A stretch of 64,000 bases of DNA from Campylobacterales bacterium (GCA_014763895.1 JACXUM010000002.1:1-64000), one strand, 5' to 3'. Shown: positions 34,628 to 43,158, numbered from the stretch's first letter. The notes: generated by a model from the letters alone, not told the origin. Program-made: numbers and translations.

Positions 34628-36082
34628 TTGACGATGTTTGGAATATTTGAAAGTAAAGAGAAAGCGGTTATAGCAAAAATCTTTTTTGGATCATCCCAAG
34701 AGAGCAGAGAGACCCTTAAAGAGAGAAAGAGCCCTTATGACGGTTCAGTGGTCAGTAAGGCGCCCATTTGCACTGTGGAAGATGTTCAAAAGGCTTTAAC
34801 GATAGCTAAAAACACAGCCAAAGAAGCAGCAAAAGTTCCATTGTCTCAGCGTATTATGTGGTTGGAGGATGTTGCCGATAAACTGGCCGAGCACCGTGAA
34901 GCCTTTGCCTTAATGCTGGCAAAAGAGGTCGCAAAGCCGATCACTTTTTCGCGTATCGAAGTAGACAGGTGCATTGAGACGGTAAAATTGACAGCGATGG
35001 AACTTGCGGCGTTGCACGGAGAGACGATCCCAACCGATGTGATGCCAAGCGGAAAACGTACCATGGCGTTTTTTCGCCGTGACCCCGTAGGAGTCGTTGC
35101 GTGTATCACCCCTTTTAATTTTCCTTTGAACCTGGTTGCGCACAAGATTGCACCAGCACTTGGTGCAGGAAACTGTGTGGTTCTCAAACCAACCCCTGAA
35201 GCACCGATGAGTGCCTATATGTTCGCTAAACTGTTTGTTGAATCCAATTATGCTACCAAAGATGCGCTCAGCGTGGTATATGGGGATGCAGAAGTGGGTT
35301 CTGCACTGGTATCCAGCGATATCCCCCGTGTGATCAGTTTCACCGGTTCGGTTTCTGTTGGGAACATTATTACCAAGCAGGCGGGAATTAAAAAAGTGAG
35401 CCTGGAGCTGGGTGGAAATGCAGCGACCTATATCGATAAGAGTGCCGATCTTGTCTGGGCCGCTGCAAGGTGTGCCTATGGAGCATTTTATAACTCAGGG
35501 CAGGTCTGTATCTCCTTGCAGCGTATCTATGTGAATGCATCGGTGTATGAGGAGTTTGCTACATTGCTTGCCAATGAAACTAAGAAACTTAAAGTAGGGT
35601 CTCCGTATGAAGATGGGACCTTTATGGGGCCTTTGATCGATGAAGATGCAAAACACAGGGCCAAGGCGTGGGTGGCTTCTGCCAAAAACGAAGGGGCTAA
35701 AGTGATCGCAGGCGGAGATGAAATAGACGGTATCTTTCCCCCGACGGTGATGGCGGATGTAAGCGATGATATGAAGATCATTTGTGAAGAGGTATTTGCG
35801 CCGATTGTCAGTTTGGTGAGTGTACCTGATTATGAGAGTGCGATTGAAAAGATGAATGATTCTCCATTTGGGTTACAGTTCTCTATCTTTACCAATGATC
35901 TCAAACTGACACGCCAGTTCATCGATGATGCCCAGTGCGGCGGGGTGGTGATCAATGATATCCCTACACTACGATTTGATGTCCAGCCATATGGAGGATC
36001 CAAGCTCTCTGGTGTGGGCAGAGAAGGCCCTAGGTGGGCGCTTGAAGAATTCACAGAGATCAAATCGGTTGTGATCTGTTAG
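34628..36082 (+). CDS. NAD(P)-dependent aldehyde dehydrogenase
   Basis: Aldehyde dehydrogenase superfamily enzyme of 484 aa. The Rossmann part shows TPFNFPLNLVAHKIAPALGAGNCVVLKPTPEAP and FTGSVSVGNII; the general base lies in SLELGGNAATY (Glu) and the nucleophile in NSGQVCISLQRIYVN (Cys). Overall it resembles the group that includes lactaldehyde and non-phosphorylating glyceraldehyde-3-phosphate dehydrogenases; substrate is not determinable here. ATG follows AAAAGGTTGACG (alternative second Met). It is divergent from ilvE, and the DUF420 protein follows 28 bp later. Confidence 0.93.
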   Translation: MTMFGIFESKEKAVIAKIFFGSSQESRETLKERKSPYDGSVVSKAPICTVEDVQKALTIAKNTAKEAAKVPLSQRIMWLEDVADKLAEHREAFALMLAKEVAKPITFSRIEVDRCIETVKLTAMELAALHGETIPTDVMPSGKRTMAFFRRDPVGVVACITPFNFPLNLVAHKIAPALGAGNCVVLKPTPEAPMSAYMFAKLFVESNYATKDALSVVYGDAEVGSALVSSDIPRVISFTGSVSVGNIITKQAGIKKVSLELGGNAATYIDKSADLVWAAARCAYGAFYNSGQVCISLQRIYVNASVYEEFATLLANETKKLKVGSPYEDGTFMGPLIDEDAKHRAKAWVASAKNEGAKVIAGGDEIDGIFPPTVMADVSDDMKIICEEVFAPIVSLVSVPDYESAIEKMNDSPFGLQFSIFTNDLKLTRQFIDDAQCGGVVINDIPTLRFDVQPYGGSKLSGVGREGPRWALEEFTEIKSVVIC

Positions 36083-36110
36083 AAATTAAAACAATATAAG
36101 GAAATAATCA

Positions 36111-36590
36111 ATGGAATATATGTTTGAAGCAGGGTTTTTCGGTACGAGAGCGCCGTTTTTTATGGATGTGGTCACTTTAATCGTGGCCTTATTGCCGTTA
36201 TTGGTGGCTACGGCTATTTTATTTGCGAAGCGTGAAAAGTATGCATTGCACGCGTTTGCGCAAACGGTGATATTTGTCGTTTCGGTGATCGTGGTAGGGT
36301 ATTTTGAATACGGCGTACGCTTGGGTGGCGGATATAATGCCTTCATTCAAGATGTGAATGTTTCGCATACGTATGCTTTGTGGGTATTGATCATCCATAT
36401 TCTGATCGCGGTGGTGACGCTGCTTATCTGGATCTGGACTTTGCGGACAGCGCGTAATGACTATCAAAGAAAAACACTGCCGGGGATGAATAGAGCATAT
36501 CACAAGAAAATGGGTATCCGTACTTTTATTGGGATTGTGTTGACCTCTTTAACCGGTATATGGGTCTATCTGCTTCTTTTTCTGTTTTAG
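36111..36590 (+). CDS. DUF420 domain membrane protein
   Basis: A 159-aa membrane protein with four hydrophobic helices (about residues 12-34, 45-65, 87-107, 138-158). The histidines in the loops and helices (SHTYALWVLIIHILIA, MNRAYHKKMG) match DUF420/YozB-like proteins, which are often near cytochrome oxidase genes and may take part in heme or copper handling. That role is not proven. It starts with ATG after AAGGAAATAATCA. The gene for DUF523 follows 6 bp later, likely co-transcribed. Confidence 0.85.
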   Translation: MEYMFEAGFFGTRAPFFMDVVTLIVALLPLLVATAILFAKREKYALHAFAQTVIFVVSVIVVGYFEYGVRLGGGYNAFIQDVNVSHTYALWVLIIHILIAVVTLLIWIWTLRTARNDYQRKTLPGMNRAYHKKMGIRTFIGIVLTSLTGIWVYLLLFLF

Positions 36591-36599
36591 AATACAGTG

Positions 36600-37055
36600 A
36601 TGAAAGTAGCGATCTCAGCCTGTCTGGTAGGCTGTAAATGCCGTTATGACGGTACTGACAATCATGATATCCGTCTGGTTGCAAAGCTGGAGAGCTGTGA
36701 ATTGATCCATTTTTGTCCAGAGGATCATGCCTTTGGAACACCGCGCCCCACGATGAATCTGGTAGAAACATCACAAGGCATCCGGGCACTTTCCAACTTG
36801 ACCGGTGCAAATCTTTCAGCCCCAATTGAAGACTATGCCAAAACTTTTTTTGATATGCATCCCGACATCGATCTTTTTATTGGTAAGGACAGGAGTCCAA
36901 GCTGTGGCGTATGTTCTGCAAAACTGTATGATCAAGACAAGAATTTGTTAAGCACCAAAGAGGCTGGTCTGATGGCAAAAGAGGCCCTAAAAAGAGGGAT
37001 ACACTGTTTGGATGCAGAGGACTTCGTCTCACCCATTTTATTTCATAAGGCATAA
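36600..37055 (+). CDS. DUF523 domain protein
   Basis: A 151-aa protein of the DUF523 family. VAISACLVGCKCRYDGTDN holds the conserved Cys-Leu-x-Gly-x3-Arg-Tyr-Asp-Gly signature, and FIGKDRSPSCGV carries the second conserved Cys. The role of the family is unknown; the conserved cysteines suggest metal or Fe-S binding, which is inference. The track start is a GTG at 36597; the adjacent ATG at 36600 is more natural. It follows the DUF420 gene by less than 10 bp and precedes a protease gene by 2 bp. Confidence 0.88.
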   Translation: MKVAISACLVGCKCRYDGTDNHDIRLVAKLESCELIHFCPEDHAFGTPRPTMNLVETSQGIRALSNLTGANLSAPIEDYAKTFFDMHPDIDLFIGKDRSPSCGVCSAKLYDQDKNLLSTKEAGLMAKEALKRGIHCLDAEDFVSPILFHKA

Positions 37056-37057
37056 GC

Positions 37058-38500
37058 ATGAGAATTTTTTTATTGGTTTTGATCGTAAGCTGTCAGGTAT
37101 TTGCACAGGGATTGATACACGAAGACATCACCAAACAGGCGATCGTGAAGATCTATACCGTATCTAAGGTGCCTAACTATCAGGAACCGTGGAATAGCAC
37201 GATGCAGCGATCGACCGGTTCGGGGACGATCATCACAGGCAATCGTATTTTGACCAATGCCCATGTCGTGGCCAATCAGACTTTTTTGGAAGTGCAGCGA
37301 TACGGCGAGAGAAAAAGATATATCGCAAAGGTGTTGAGCGTTTCGCATCAGGCGGATCTGGCACTGTTAAGCGTTGAGGACAGCCGTTTTTTCGAAGGAG
37401 TCAAACCGGTGGAATTGGGTGAACTTCCACAGGTAGAACAGCAGATCGTCGTATACGGGTATCCGATGGGGGGCGATACCCTCAGTGCAACGATCGGTGT
37501 TGTTTCAAGGATAGAACACCAAGTCTATGCACACAGCGGCGAGTCTTTTTTGGCTATTCAGGTGGATGCCGCGGTCAATCCAGGAAATAGCGGGGGCCCA
37601 GCTTTGTCCGATGGCAAGATTGTCGGGGTTGTTATGCAGGTGATCAGCAAGTCTCAAAATATTGGTTATTTGGTGCCGGTAAGCATGGTTAGACATTTTA
37701 TTGAAGATATGGAAGATGGACACTATGACGGGTTTGCCGATTTAGGGGTCATTACCCAGAATCTTGAGAATCCAAGCCTCAGGCGATACTATCATCTGGA
37801 TGAGAATGTAACGGGAAAACTGGTGGATACTATCGTCTATAACTCAACCCTAAAAAATGTGATCCGGCCCGGCGACATTCTCACCGCCGTTGACGACCAT
37901 CAGATAGAAGATGACGGAACGGTCGCTTTCAGGGATGATGAATATACCTCATTTCATTATTTTATCGATCAGCATCAGATGGGGGATCGTGTCAAACTGG
38001 ATATCCTGAGAGATCAAAAGAAGCTGCAGGTGGAGGCGATACTCAAACAAACGGCAGACGATATCCTGCTTGTCGATACGATACAGTATGATACGATGCC
38101 GAGGTATTTTATCTATGGGGGGTATGTGTTCTCTCCGCTTAGCCGGAACTTGCTTCTTTCTACGAATGTCAACCGGGTGCAGCTGAATTGTTATGCTACC
38201 CAATGGGCTACGGAGAAGAAAAAAGAGGTTGTGGTGCTCTTGAAAGTATTGGCTTCAGATATCAGCCGAGGCAATTACGGTTTTGCGATGTGGCCGATAG
38301 AGAAGATCAACGGCGAGACCTTTGACAGTTTCCAAACATTTTATGAAAAGATGCAGTCGTTCAAAGGGCAATATATCGTTCTGGAAGATGAGGAAGGCGC
38401 CAAGCTGGTGATCGATAAACAAGAGGCATTGGACAAACAGAATGAGATTTTACAAAAATACAATATCGAGTTTGGCAGGTCTGTCGACTTGAGGCAATAA
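37058..38500 (+). CDS. secreted trypsin-like serine protease with PDZ-like region
   Basis: Periplasmic Deg-like protease of 480 aa. A signal peptide (MRIFLLVLIVSCQVFAQG) precedes a trypsin-like domain with the triad visible: H69 (TNAHVVAN), D100 (HQADLALL) and S178 (VNPGNSGGPAL). From about residue 225 a PDZ-like part follows (VIRPGDILTAVDDH), then a second domain of unknown class to the end. It is longer than a short one-PDZ Deg protein, suggesting a plant-Deg-like layout. Likely a quality-control protease. It follows the DUF523 gene by 2 bp. Confidence 0.9.
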   Translation: MRIFLLVLIVSCQVFAQGLIHEDITKQAIVKIYTVSKVPNYQEPWNSTMQRSTGSGTIITGNRILTNAHVVANQTFLEVQRYGERKRYIAKVLSVSHQADLALLSVEDSRFFEGVKPVELGELPQVEQQIVVYGYPMGGDTLSATIGVVSRIEHQVYAHSGESFLAIQVDAAVNPGNSGGPALSDGKIVGVVMQVISKSQNIGYLVPVSMVRHFIEDMEDGHYDGFADLGVITQNLENPSLRRYYHLDENVTGKLVDTIVYNSTLKNVIRPGDILTAVDDHQIEDDGTVAFRDDEYTSFHYFIDQHQMGDRVKLDILRDQKKLQVEAILKQTADDILLVDTIQYDTMPRYFIYGGYVFSPLSRNLLLSTNVNRVQLNCYATQWATEKKKEVVVLLKVLASDISRGNYGFAMWPIEKINGETFDSFQTFYEKMQSFKGQYIVLEDEEGAKLVIDKQEALDKQNEILQKYNIEFGRSVDLRQ

Positions 38501-38617
38501 GCGTACTGGCTCTATTGATTTATATTTTTTAAGTGTTTGATTACGCTTTCATCTTTTGGAGTACGTTCATTTGCCTGAAGAGATTTATGGATAATAAAAA
38601 AGTTTTAACCTTATTCT

Positions 38618-38644
38618 AAAGGGTCTTTGCAAAACTAGTGACTT
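38618..38644 (+). repeat. imperfect inverted repeat, left arm (flanks the toxin-antitoxin cassette)
   Basis: The arm contains gggtctttgcaaaactagtg and pairs with the reverse complement of 39189-39216, with one indel and two or three mismatches over about 27 bp. The two arms enclose the cassette at its very edges. Possible transposon-like ends; see findings. Confidence 0.75.
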
Positions 38645-38647
38645 CTA

Positions 38648-38899
38648 TCAATAGATCTCTTTCCTATGGGCAACCCTGATCACAGTAATCACAAGCAGAT
38701 TATTTTCCTTTAGATAGACGATCCTATAATCACCTGCTCTTTTTCTAAACTTTCCTTTGTGTTTGCCTTGAAGTCCTTTATCACTAGAAAATTTTCCATT
38801 TTGAAGATCAATGATCTTTGAAGCTATTAACTCTTGAGCTGTTTTTGGCAATTTCAAAAACTCTTTTTCAGCACTGGGTTCAAAAGCAACCTTATACAC
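38648..38899 (-). CDS. RelE/ParE-type toxin
   Basis: Small toxin of the RelE/ParE superfamily, usually an mRNA-cutting ribosome-dependent RNase. The ORF track begins at 38953, but a GTG at 38899 that overlaps the antitoxin stop gives 83 aa, the usual length, starting VYKVAFEPSAEKEFLKLPKTAQELI. The C-terminal FRKRAGDYRIVYLKENNLLVITVIRVAHRKEIY holds the conserved Arg/Tyr/His blocks of the fold, including RVAHRKE. It forms one operon with the antitoxin gene, which is read first. The pair is boxed by inverted repeats. Confidence 0.9.
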   Translation of the reverse strand: MYKVAFEPSAEKEFLKLPKTAQELIASKIIDLQNGKFSSDKGLQGKHKGKFRKRAGDYRIVYLKENNLLVITVIRVAHRKEIY

Positions 38900-39122
38900 C
38901 AATACCAGCCTTTGCAAATACATCTTCAAGTGACACCACGGTGGTTTTTCCACTCTTTAGATCATCTATTCTCTTATCTGCAACCATTTCATCAAGCTTA
39001 TCAAAATAAAGCTCTATGGACTTTTCTATAAGGCTCGTACGAGTTTTATCCAGCTCTTGTGCATATCCGTCTAAACTTTCAATCATCTCTTTTTCAAGAC
39101 GAATATTTATTGCTTGTTTCAT
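38892..39122 (-). CDS. RelB/CopG-like ribbon-helix-helix antitoxin
   Basis: A 76-aa antitoxin that should bind DNA as a dimer and neutralise the toxin with its C-terminal tail. The N-terminal INIRLEKEMIESLDGYAQELDKTRTSLIEKSIELYF is a ribbon-helix-helix domain; the tail is DLKSGKTTVVSLEDVFAKAGIGV. ATG follows AAGGAT. The promoter (TTGACA, 17 bp, TACAAT) and a 12-bp palindrome beside it suggest the usual self-repression. The stop overlaps the GTG start of the toxin. Together with the toxin it is a complete type II module. Confidence 0.88.
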   Translation of the reverse strand: MKQAINIRLEKEMIESLDGYAQELDKTRTSLIEKSIELYFDKLDEMVADKRIDDLKSGKTTVVSLEDVFAKAGIGV

Positions 39123-39142
39123 AACATATCCTTCATCTCATT

Positions 39143-39182
39143 TTGTATATACAATTGTAGTGCATCATAGATAATGTGTCAA
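39143..39182 (-). promoter_or_regulatory. promoter and palindromic operator of the toxin-antitoxin operon
   Basis: On the minus strand, TTGACA (39177-39182), a 17-base spacer and TACAAT (39154-39159) form a near-perfect sigma-70 promoter. The 12-bp perfect palindrome TTGTATATACAA (39143-39154) overlaps its downstream edge, as expected for antitoxin binding. Confidence 0.7.
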
Positions 39183-39188
39183 GAGTTT

Positions 39189-39216
39189 AAGTCACTAATT
39201 TTGCGAAGAGCCCTTT
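39189..39216 (-). repeat. imperfect inverted repeat, right arm
   Basis: aagtcactaattttgcgaag and the following agcccttt are the inverted partner of 38618-38644. The arm begins 7 bp outside the -35 box of the toxin-antitoxin promoter. Confidence 0.75.
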
Positions 39217-39249
39217 AAAATTGCTATTAATTGTAGAAAAAAAGATAAT

Positions 39250-39271
39250 CACACGGCCAAAAAACCGTGTG
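39250..39271 (-). terminator. terminator of the beta-barrel gene remnant
   Basis: CACACGG and CCGTGTG form a 7-bp perfect stem with an 8-base loop; read on the minus strand it is followed by a run of T (ATCTTTTTTT). It lies about 14 bp past the stop of the outer-membrane pseudogene. Confidence 0.8.
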
Positions 39272-39284
39272 TGAATTTTATATA

Positions 39285-39952
39285 TTAGAAGCGGTAACTC
39301 AAACCTACCATCAGCATGTGAGCATTGTATTCGATTTTCCCTGTATCAGGGTCATTGCTAGGATCTAGCTCCCATGTGTCATCTCCATAATCGGTATAGC
39401 GGTATTGGATACGTGCATGAAGATTTTCATTGATTTTCTTTTCTAACCCTGCTCCGATCGTCCATCCGGTAAGCGTATCATCATAGTGATCCTCGCTGCC
39501 CCAGCTTGTCCACCCATCACTTTTCCTGCTCGTAATCTTAGAGAAGCATCCCAATCTTGTTCAACTTTAGCTCCCCATTCTCCATCATCCTCTATGATAA
39601 TAGTATCATCCGCTGATAAGAAGTTGTATTCCCCTTCTACACCAATGAGGAAATCATTGTCAAGTTTCCAATTATAGCCTGCAAAGATACCACCTGCGAA
39701 TCCATCTACATCAAAACCGTTAAGAGTAAATACTCTATCATCATCTTCTGGATCCGCCCAATAAGCACTTGTATCTGCATTTCCTCAATTATATCCGGCT
39801 TGTAGTCCTACGTAAGGCCCGCTCCAGGAATCTACCGCAGGGACTTCTACTTCTACCGCAGGTTCAACAGGAGCGATATCGCCACCTGCCATTGCAAATG
39901 TTCCACTTGCGAGCATTCCTGAAACGACCATTGAAAAATTAAACTTTTTCAT
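39285..39952 (-). pseudogene. outer-membrane beta-barrel protein, broken by a nonsense codon and a frameshift
   Basis: Starts with a good ribosome binding site (AAGGAG) and an ATG at 39950-39952 giving MKKFNFSMVVSGMLASGTFAMA, a clear signal peptide. The mature part begins WSGPYVGLQAGYN and then meets TGA (39785-39787) at codon 56, where GYNWG would be expected (TGG to TGA). The frame continues with GIFAGYNWKLDNDFLIGVEGEYNF and SLRLRAG, then shifts frame at about 39505-39535. The last part, GWTIGAGLEKKINENLHARI to MLMVGLSYRF, is the ORF track entry 39285..39554. The shape is a small porin-like Omp (about 220 aa). Two lesions make it a pseudogene unless there are sequence errors. Confidence 0.85.
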
Positions 39953-40067
39953 TGTATTCTCCTTACTTTTTGAATTATTTATAAAATTATAAATAATAAT
40001 TATAGATAGGACTTACGGATCACTTTAGGTTTGTAAAGTTGGAGTTTAAAAGCAAAAGAAGCGGTAC

Positions 40068-40268
40068 TTAATTTTCTTTTTTAAACTGTTTGAGCCACTC
40101 TTTGTCTTCGGTGTTTAGTTTGTTGACTTTTTCGAGAAGTCTCTGCTTGATATGTTCAAGGTCCTTGATCTCCAGATAAGCCAAAAGGGAAGGGTTTATT
40201 GTAGGTTCTTGTTTCCCGTATGCCATCAATGATTCTATCTCTTGCAATAAAGTTTCTTTTGTATTCAT
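40068..40268 (-). CDS. small hypothetical protein, 66 aa
   Basis: A charged, mostly helical 66-aa protein, MNTKETLLQEIESLMAYGKQ to KEWLKQFKKEN, with no membrane segment or recognised domain. I do not recognise it. The start ATG is just across from the divergent bcp gene (about 40 bp gap). The length and composition fit a conserved small protein, but nothing indicates a role. Expression is not certain. Confidence 0.55.
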   Translation of the reverse strand: MNTKETLLQEIESLMAYGKQEPTINPSLLAYLEIKDLEHIKQRLLEKVNKLNTEDKEWLKQFKKEN

Positions 40269-40309
40269 TGTGTTATACTACCAAAATAATGAGAAAAAAA
40301 GGATAGGGT

Positions 40310-40777
40310 ATGTTGGAAGTTGGGTCTTGGGTATCAGATTTTTGTTTGCCGAACCAGGATGAGGAAGAGATCTGCCTAAGGGATATCAAAGGGCGATGGA
40401 TTGTACTCTATTTCTATCCCAAGGACAATACCCCAGGATGTACGACAGAAGCGTGTGATTTTACTGCGGCATTGCCTGACTTTGAAGGGCTTGAAGCCAT
40501 CGTGTTGGGTGTCAGTCCCGATTCGCCTGCAAAACATAGGAATTTTATTGAAAAAAAAGCGCTGAAGATTACATTGCTCTCAGATGAAGACAAATCACTT
40601 TGCCATGCATTCGGTGTCTGGCAGCTCAAAAAGTTTATGGGAAAAGAGTATATGGGTGTGGTCAGAAGCACTTTCATCATCAACCCTGAAGGCAAAGTTG
40701 CTGCGGTCTGGAACAATGTTAAGGTTAAGGGTCACATTGATGAGGTAAAAAACAAGCTTTCAGCGTTAAAAGCATAA
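40310..40777 (+). CDS. bcp: thioredoxin-dependent peroxiredoxin, Bcp type
   Basis: Thiol peroxidase that reduces hydrogen peroxide and organic peroxides, fed by thioredoxin. The 155-aa chain has the peroxidatic Cys44 and resolving Cys49 in PKDNTPGCTTEACDF, the LYFYP strand before it, and VLGVSPDSPAKHRNFIEKKAL after. FMGKEYMGVVRSTFIINPEGKV closes the thioredoxin fold. ATG follows GGATAGGGT. The electron donors trxA and trxB are in this window. A small membrane protein gene follows. Confidence 0.95.
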   Translation: MLEVGSWVSDFCLPNQDEEEICLRDIKGRWIVLYFYPKDNTPGCTTEACDFTAALPDFEGLEAIVLGVSPDSPAKHRNFIEKKALKITLLSDEDKSLCHAFGVWQLKKFMGKEYMGVVRSTFIINPEGKVAAVWNNVKVKGHIDEVKNKLSALKA

Positions 40778-40808
40778 TCAAGATAGATAATTTAGTAAGG
40801 AGACTGAA

Positions 40809-41042
40809 ATGATCGGACGTAATGGATTCCAGGAAAGGAGGGGTTCTTCTTTTATAAAGCCGTTGATTTTCTTGTTGATAGAAGCTGGTGGGCTTGCTTT
40901 GGTCTGTTGGCTAGTTCATCTATTTTTTCATATTGTATTGATTACCGTGTTTGCTTCTTTTGGTGCGATCTATTTTTTTATGATCTCTTCTTTGCCTCGT
41001 TACTGGAGAGTGCTAAAACGACAAAAATACTACAAGCATTAA
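40809..41042 (+). CDS. small membrane protein, 77 aa
   Basis: A 77-aa protein with a basic N-terminus (GRNGFQERRGSSF) and two close hydrophobic stretches (PLIFLLIEAGGLALVCWLVHLFF and ITVFASFGAIYFFMIS), then a basic tail (RYWRVLKRQKYYKH). It has a good ribosome binding site (AAGGAG) and ATG. No family recognised. It lies 31 bp after bcp and may be co-transcribed with it. It is a plausible real gene by start site and composition. Confidence 0.6.
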   Translation: MIGRNGFQERRGSSFIKPLIFLLIEAGGLALVCWLVHLFFHIVLITVFASFGAIYFFMISSLPRYWRVLKRQKYYKH

Positions 41043-41112
41043 GTTACAAGCACTCATACTGATTCTCACTCCTTTATAAAATCGGTTTATATTCGTTTAA
41101 TGACTATTTGGA

Positions 41113-41118
41113 TATAAT
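41113..41118 (+). promoter_or_regulatory. -10 element of rpsB-tsf
   Basis: TTGGATATAATCC gives TATAAT about 170 bases before rpsB. It would start a leader of about 165 nt. Confidence 0.65.
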
Positions 41119-41124
41119 CCCGTT

Positions 41125-41290
41125 CCTTATTTCTGTAAGAAGCAGAGATAGGAAATACTCATGTAGTTATTCCTTGAAAGGTTGCGTTTCTCATGAATTG
41201 GTGAGCTGGCGTTAAGGACTACAGAGGGTTAAACCTAAGGCGATTTGGTTCGTCAAAACATACATTAAAATTATACCAAGGAGAACAAAA
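41125..41290 (+). promoter_or_regulatory. long 5' leader of rpsB
   Basis: No reading frame is visible in these 166 bases. They contain imperfect hairpins, such as GGAAATACT with AGTTATTCC (41151-41173) and CTCA with TGAG (41190-41205). rpsB leaders elsewhere mediate feedback by S2; here that is inference. Confidence 0.4.
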
Positions 41291-42085
41291 ATGGTAACAA
41301 TGAAAGACTTACTCGAATGTGGTGTGCACTTCGGGCATCAAACAAGAAGATGGAATCCAAAAATGAAGAAATTCATTTTCGGTGCAAGAAAAAATATCTA
41401 TATTATTGACCTTCAAAAGACGCTTAGATATTTCAAATATACATACAATGTAGTAAGAGATGCTGCGGCTGAAGGTAAAACAGTACTTTTCGTAGGTACA
41501 AAAAAACAAGCCAGAGGGGCGATCAAAGAGTATGCTGACAAATGCGGTATGCCTTACGTTTCTACAAGATGGCTTGGCGGTATGTTGACAAACTATCCAA
41601 CAATGAAAAAATCTATCAGAAAACTTGAGATTATCGAGCAGATGGAAGAGAATGGTCAAATCAATCTTTTGACTAAAAAAGAAGCTTTGATGCTTAGAAG
41701 AACAAAAGAGAAACTTAACTCATACCTTGAAGGTTTCAGACATATGAAAAAGCTTCCTGATATGATGTTCGTTGTAGATACAGTAAAAGAGCACATCGCA
41801 GTTGCTGAAGCAAGAAGACTCGGTATGAAAGTAGTTGCTCCGCTTGATACAAACTGTGATCCGGATATGGTTGATTATCCTATTCCTGGTAACGATGATG
41901 CGATCAGATCGATCGAACTTTTCTGTAAAGAGATGGCGGAAGCGATTAATGAGGGTAAGGCAATCTATGCAGAGGCACACGGACAAGAAGTAGAAACAGC
42001 TGCTTCAAATGAAGAGATTGCTGAAATGATCGCAGAAGAAGCTGCTGAAGACGTAATCGAAGATGAAGTAAAAGCGGAGGCGTAA
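41291..42085 (+). CDS. rpsB: 30S ribosomal protein S2
   Basis: Small-subunit protein at the mRNA exit side, 264 aa. [43 protein letters not shown] is the conserved N-terminus, and [20 protein letters not shown] and [28 protein letters not shown] follow. The C-terminal tail is acidic ([24 protein letters not shown]). ATG follows AAGGAGAAC. It is followed 5 bp later by tsf, the usual pair. A long untranslated leader lies ahead of it. Confidence 0.98.
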   Translation: MVTMKDLLECGVHFGHQTRRWNPKMKKFIFGARKNIYIIDLQKTLRYFKYTYNVVRDAAAEGKTVLFVGTKKQARGAIKEYADKCGMPYVSTRWLGGMLTNYPTMKKSIRKLEIIEQMEENGQINLLTKKEALMLRRTKEKLNSYLEGFRHMKKLPDMMFVVDTVKEHIAVAEARRLGMKVVAPLDTNCDPDMVDYPIPGNDDAIRSIELFCKEMAEAINEGKAIYAEAHGQEVETAASNEEIAEMIAEEAAEDVIEDEVKAEA

Positions 42086-42089
42086 GAGC

Positions 42090-43151
42090 ATGGCAAACTT
42101 TGGACCAAAAGAGATCAAACTACTTAGAGAGATGACTGATGCAGGTATGATGGACTGCAAAAAAGCATTGACTGAAGCAGACGGAGATATGGAAAAGGCA
42201 AAAGAGTGGTTGAGAGACCAAGGTCTTGGCGCCGCTGCTAAAAAAGCTGGAAAGGTTGCTGCTGAAGGTGCGATCGGTGTTAAAGTTGAAGGTCATAAAG
42301 CATTGATCGTAGAGATCAACTCTCAAACAGACTTCGTGGCACAGAACGAAAAATTCAAAAACGTGATGAAAGACGTGCTTGATCATGCATTTGCAAACGA
42401 ATTGAAAAGTGCAGAAGAGATCAATGCATCCACTTTCAACGGTCAGCCTTTCAGTGATTATCTTTCATTGCAGATCGCTACGATCGGTGAGAATCTTGTT
42501 GTAAGAAGATCTGCTTTCATCGAAGGTGATGAGACAACAGCGGTAAACGGATATGTCCATGCCAACAACCAAGTTGGTGTAATCATCGCTGCAAAATGTG
42601 ACAGCGCTAAAACAGCAGAAGCTATGACTCCGGCACTTAGAGATGTTGCAATGCATGCTGCTGCGATGAGACCAAGTACTCTAAGCTATAAAGATTTTGA
42701 TCCTAAATATGTGGCTGAAGAGACTCAAGGAAGAATCATTGCGATCGAAAAAGAAAATGAAGAGCTTGCAAGACTTGGTAAAACATTGAAAAATGTTCCA
42801 AAATATATCTCTATGATGCAATTGACGGATGAGATTATGGCAGAAGCAGAAGCAATGCTTAAAGAAGAATTGAAAGCTGAAGGTAAACCTGAGCAGATCT
42901 GGGACAAAATCCTTCCAGGTAAAATCGCTAGATTTATCTCTGATAACACGACTTTGGACCAAGAGCAGTGTCTACTTGACCAAAAATTCGTTATGGATGA
43001 CAGCAAAACAGTTGCTGAGTATATTCAGGATAAAGCAAAAGCAGCAGGCGGTACTTGTGAAGTTGTGACATTTGTCAGACTTGAAGTAGGTGAAGGTGTC
43101 GAAGTCGTAGAAGAAGATTTCGCTGCTGAAGTTGCAAAACAAATGGCATAA
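42090..43151 (+). CDS. tsf: elongation factor Ts
   Basis: Nucleotide exchange factor that reloads EF-Tu with GTP. The 353-aa chain has the N-terminal UBA-like ITMV-type start (KEIKLLREMTDAGMMDCKKALTEADGDMEKAKEWLRDQGLG), the core SQTDFVAQNEKF, and the DQEWVMD-like segment (here LLDQKFVMDD). It is longer than the 280-aa E. coli form, as is usual in Campylobacterota. It begins 5 bp after rpsB with an AGGAGG-poor but close start and ends at a strong terminator. Confidence 0.97.
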   Translation: MANFGPKEIKLLREMTDAGMMDCKKALTEADGDMEKAKEWLRDQGLGAAAKKAGKVAAEGAIGVKVEGHKALIVEINSQTDFVAQNEKFKNVMKDVLDHAFANELKSAEEINASTFNGQPFSDYLSLQIATIGENLVVRRSAFIEGDETTAVNGYVHANNQVGVIIAAKCDSAKTAEAMTPALRDVAMHAAAMRPSTLSYKDFDPKYVAEETQGRIIAIEKENEELARLGKTLKNVPKYISMMQLTDEIMAEAEAMLKEELKAEGKPEQIWDKILPGKIARFISDNTTLDQEQCLLDQKFVMDDSKTVAEYIQDKAKAAGGTCEVVTFVRLEVGEGVEVVEEDFAAEVAKQMA

Positions 43152-43158
43152 GCCTTTT

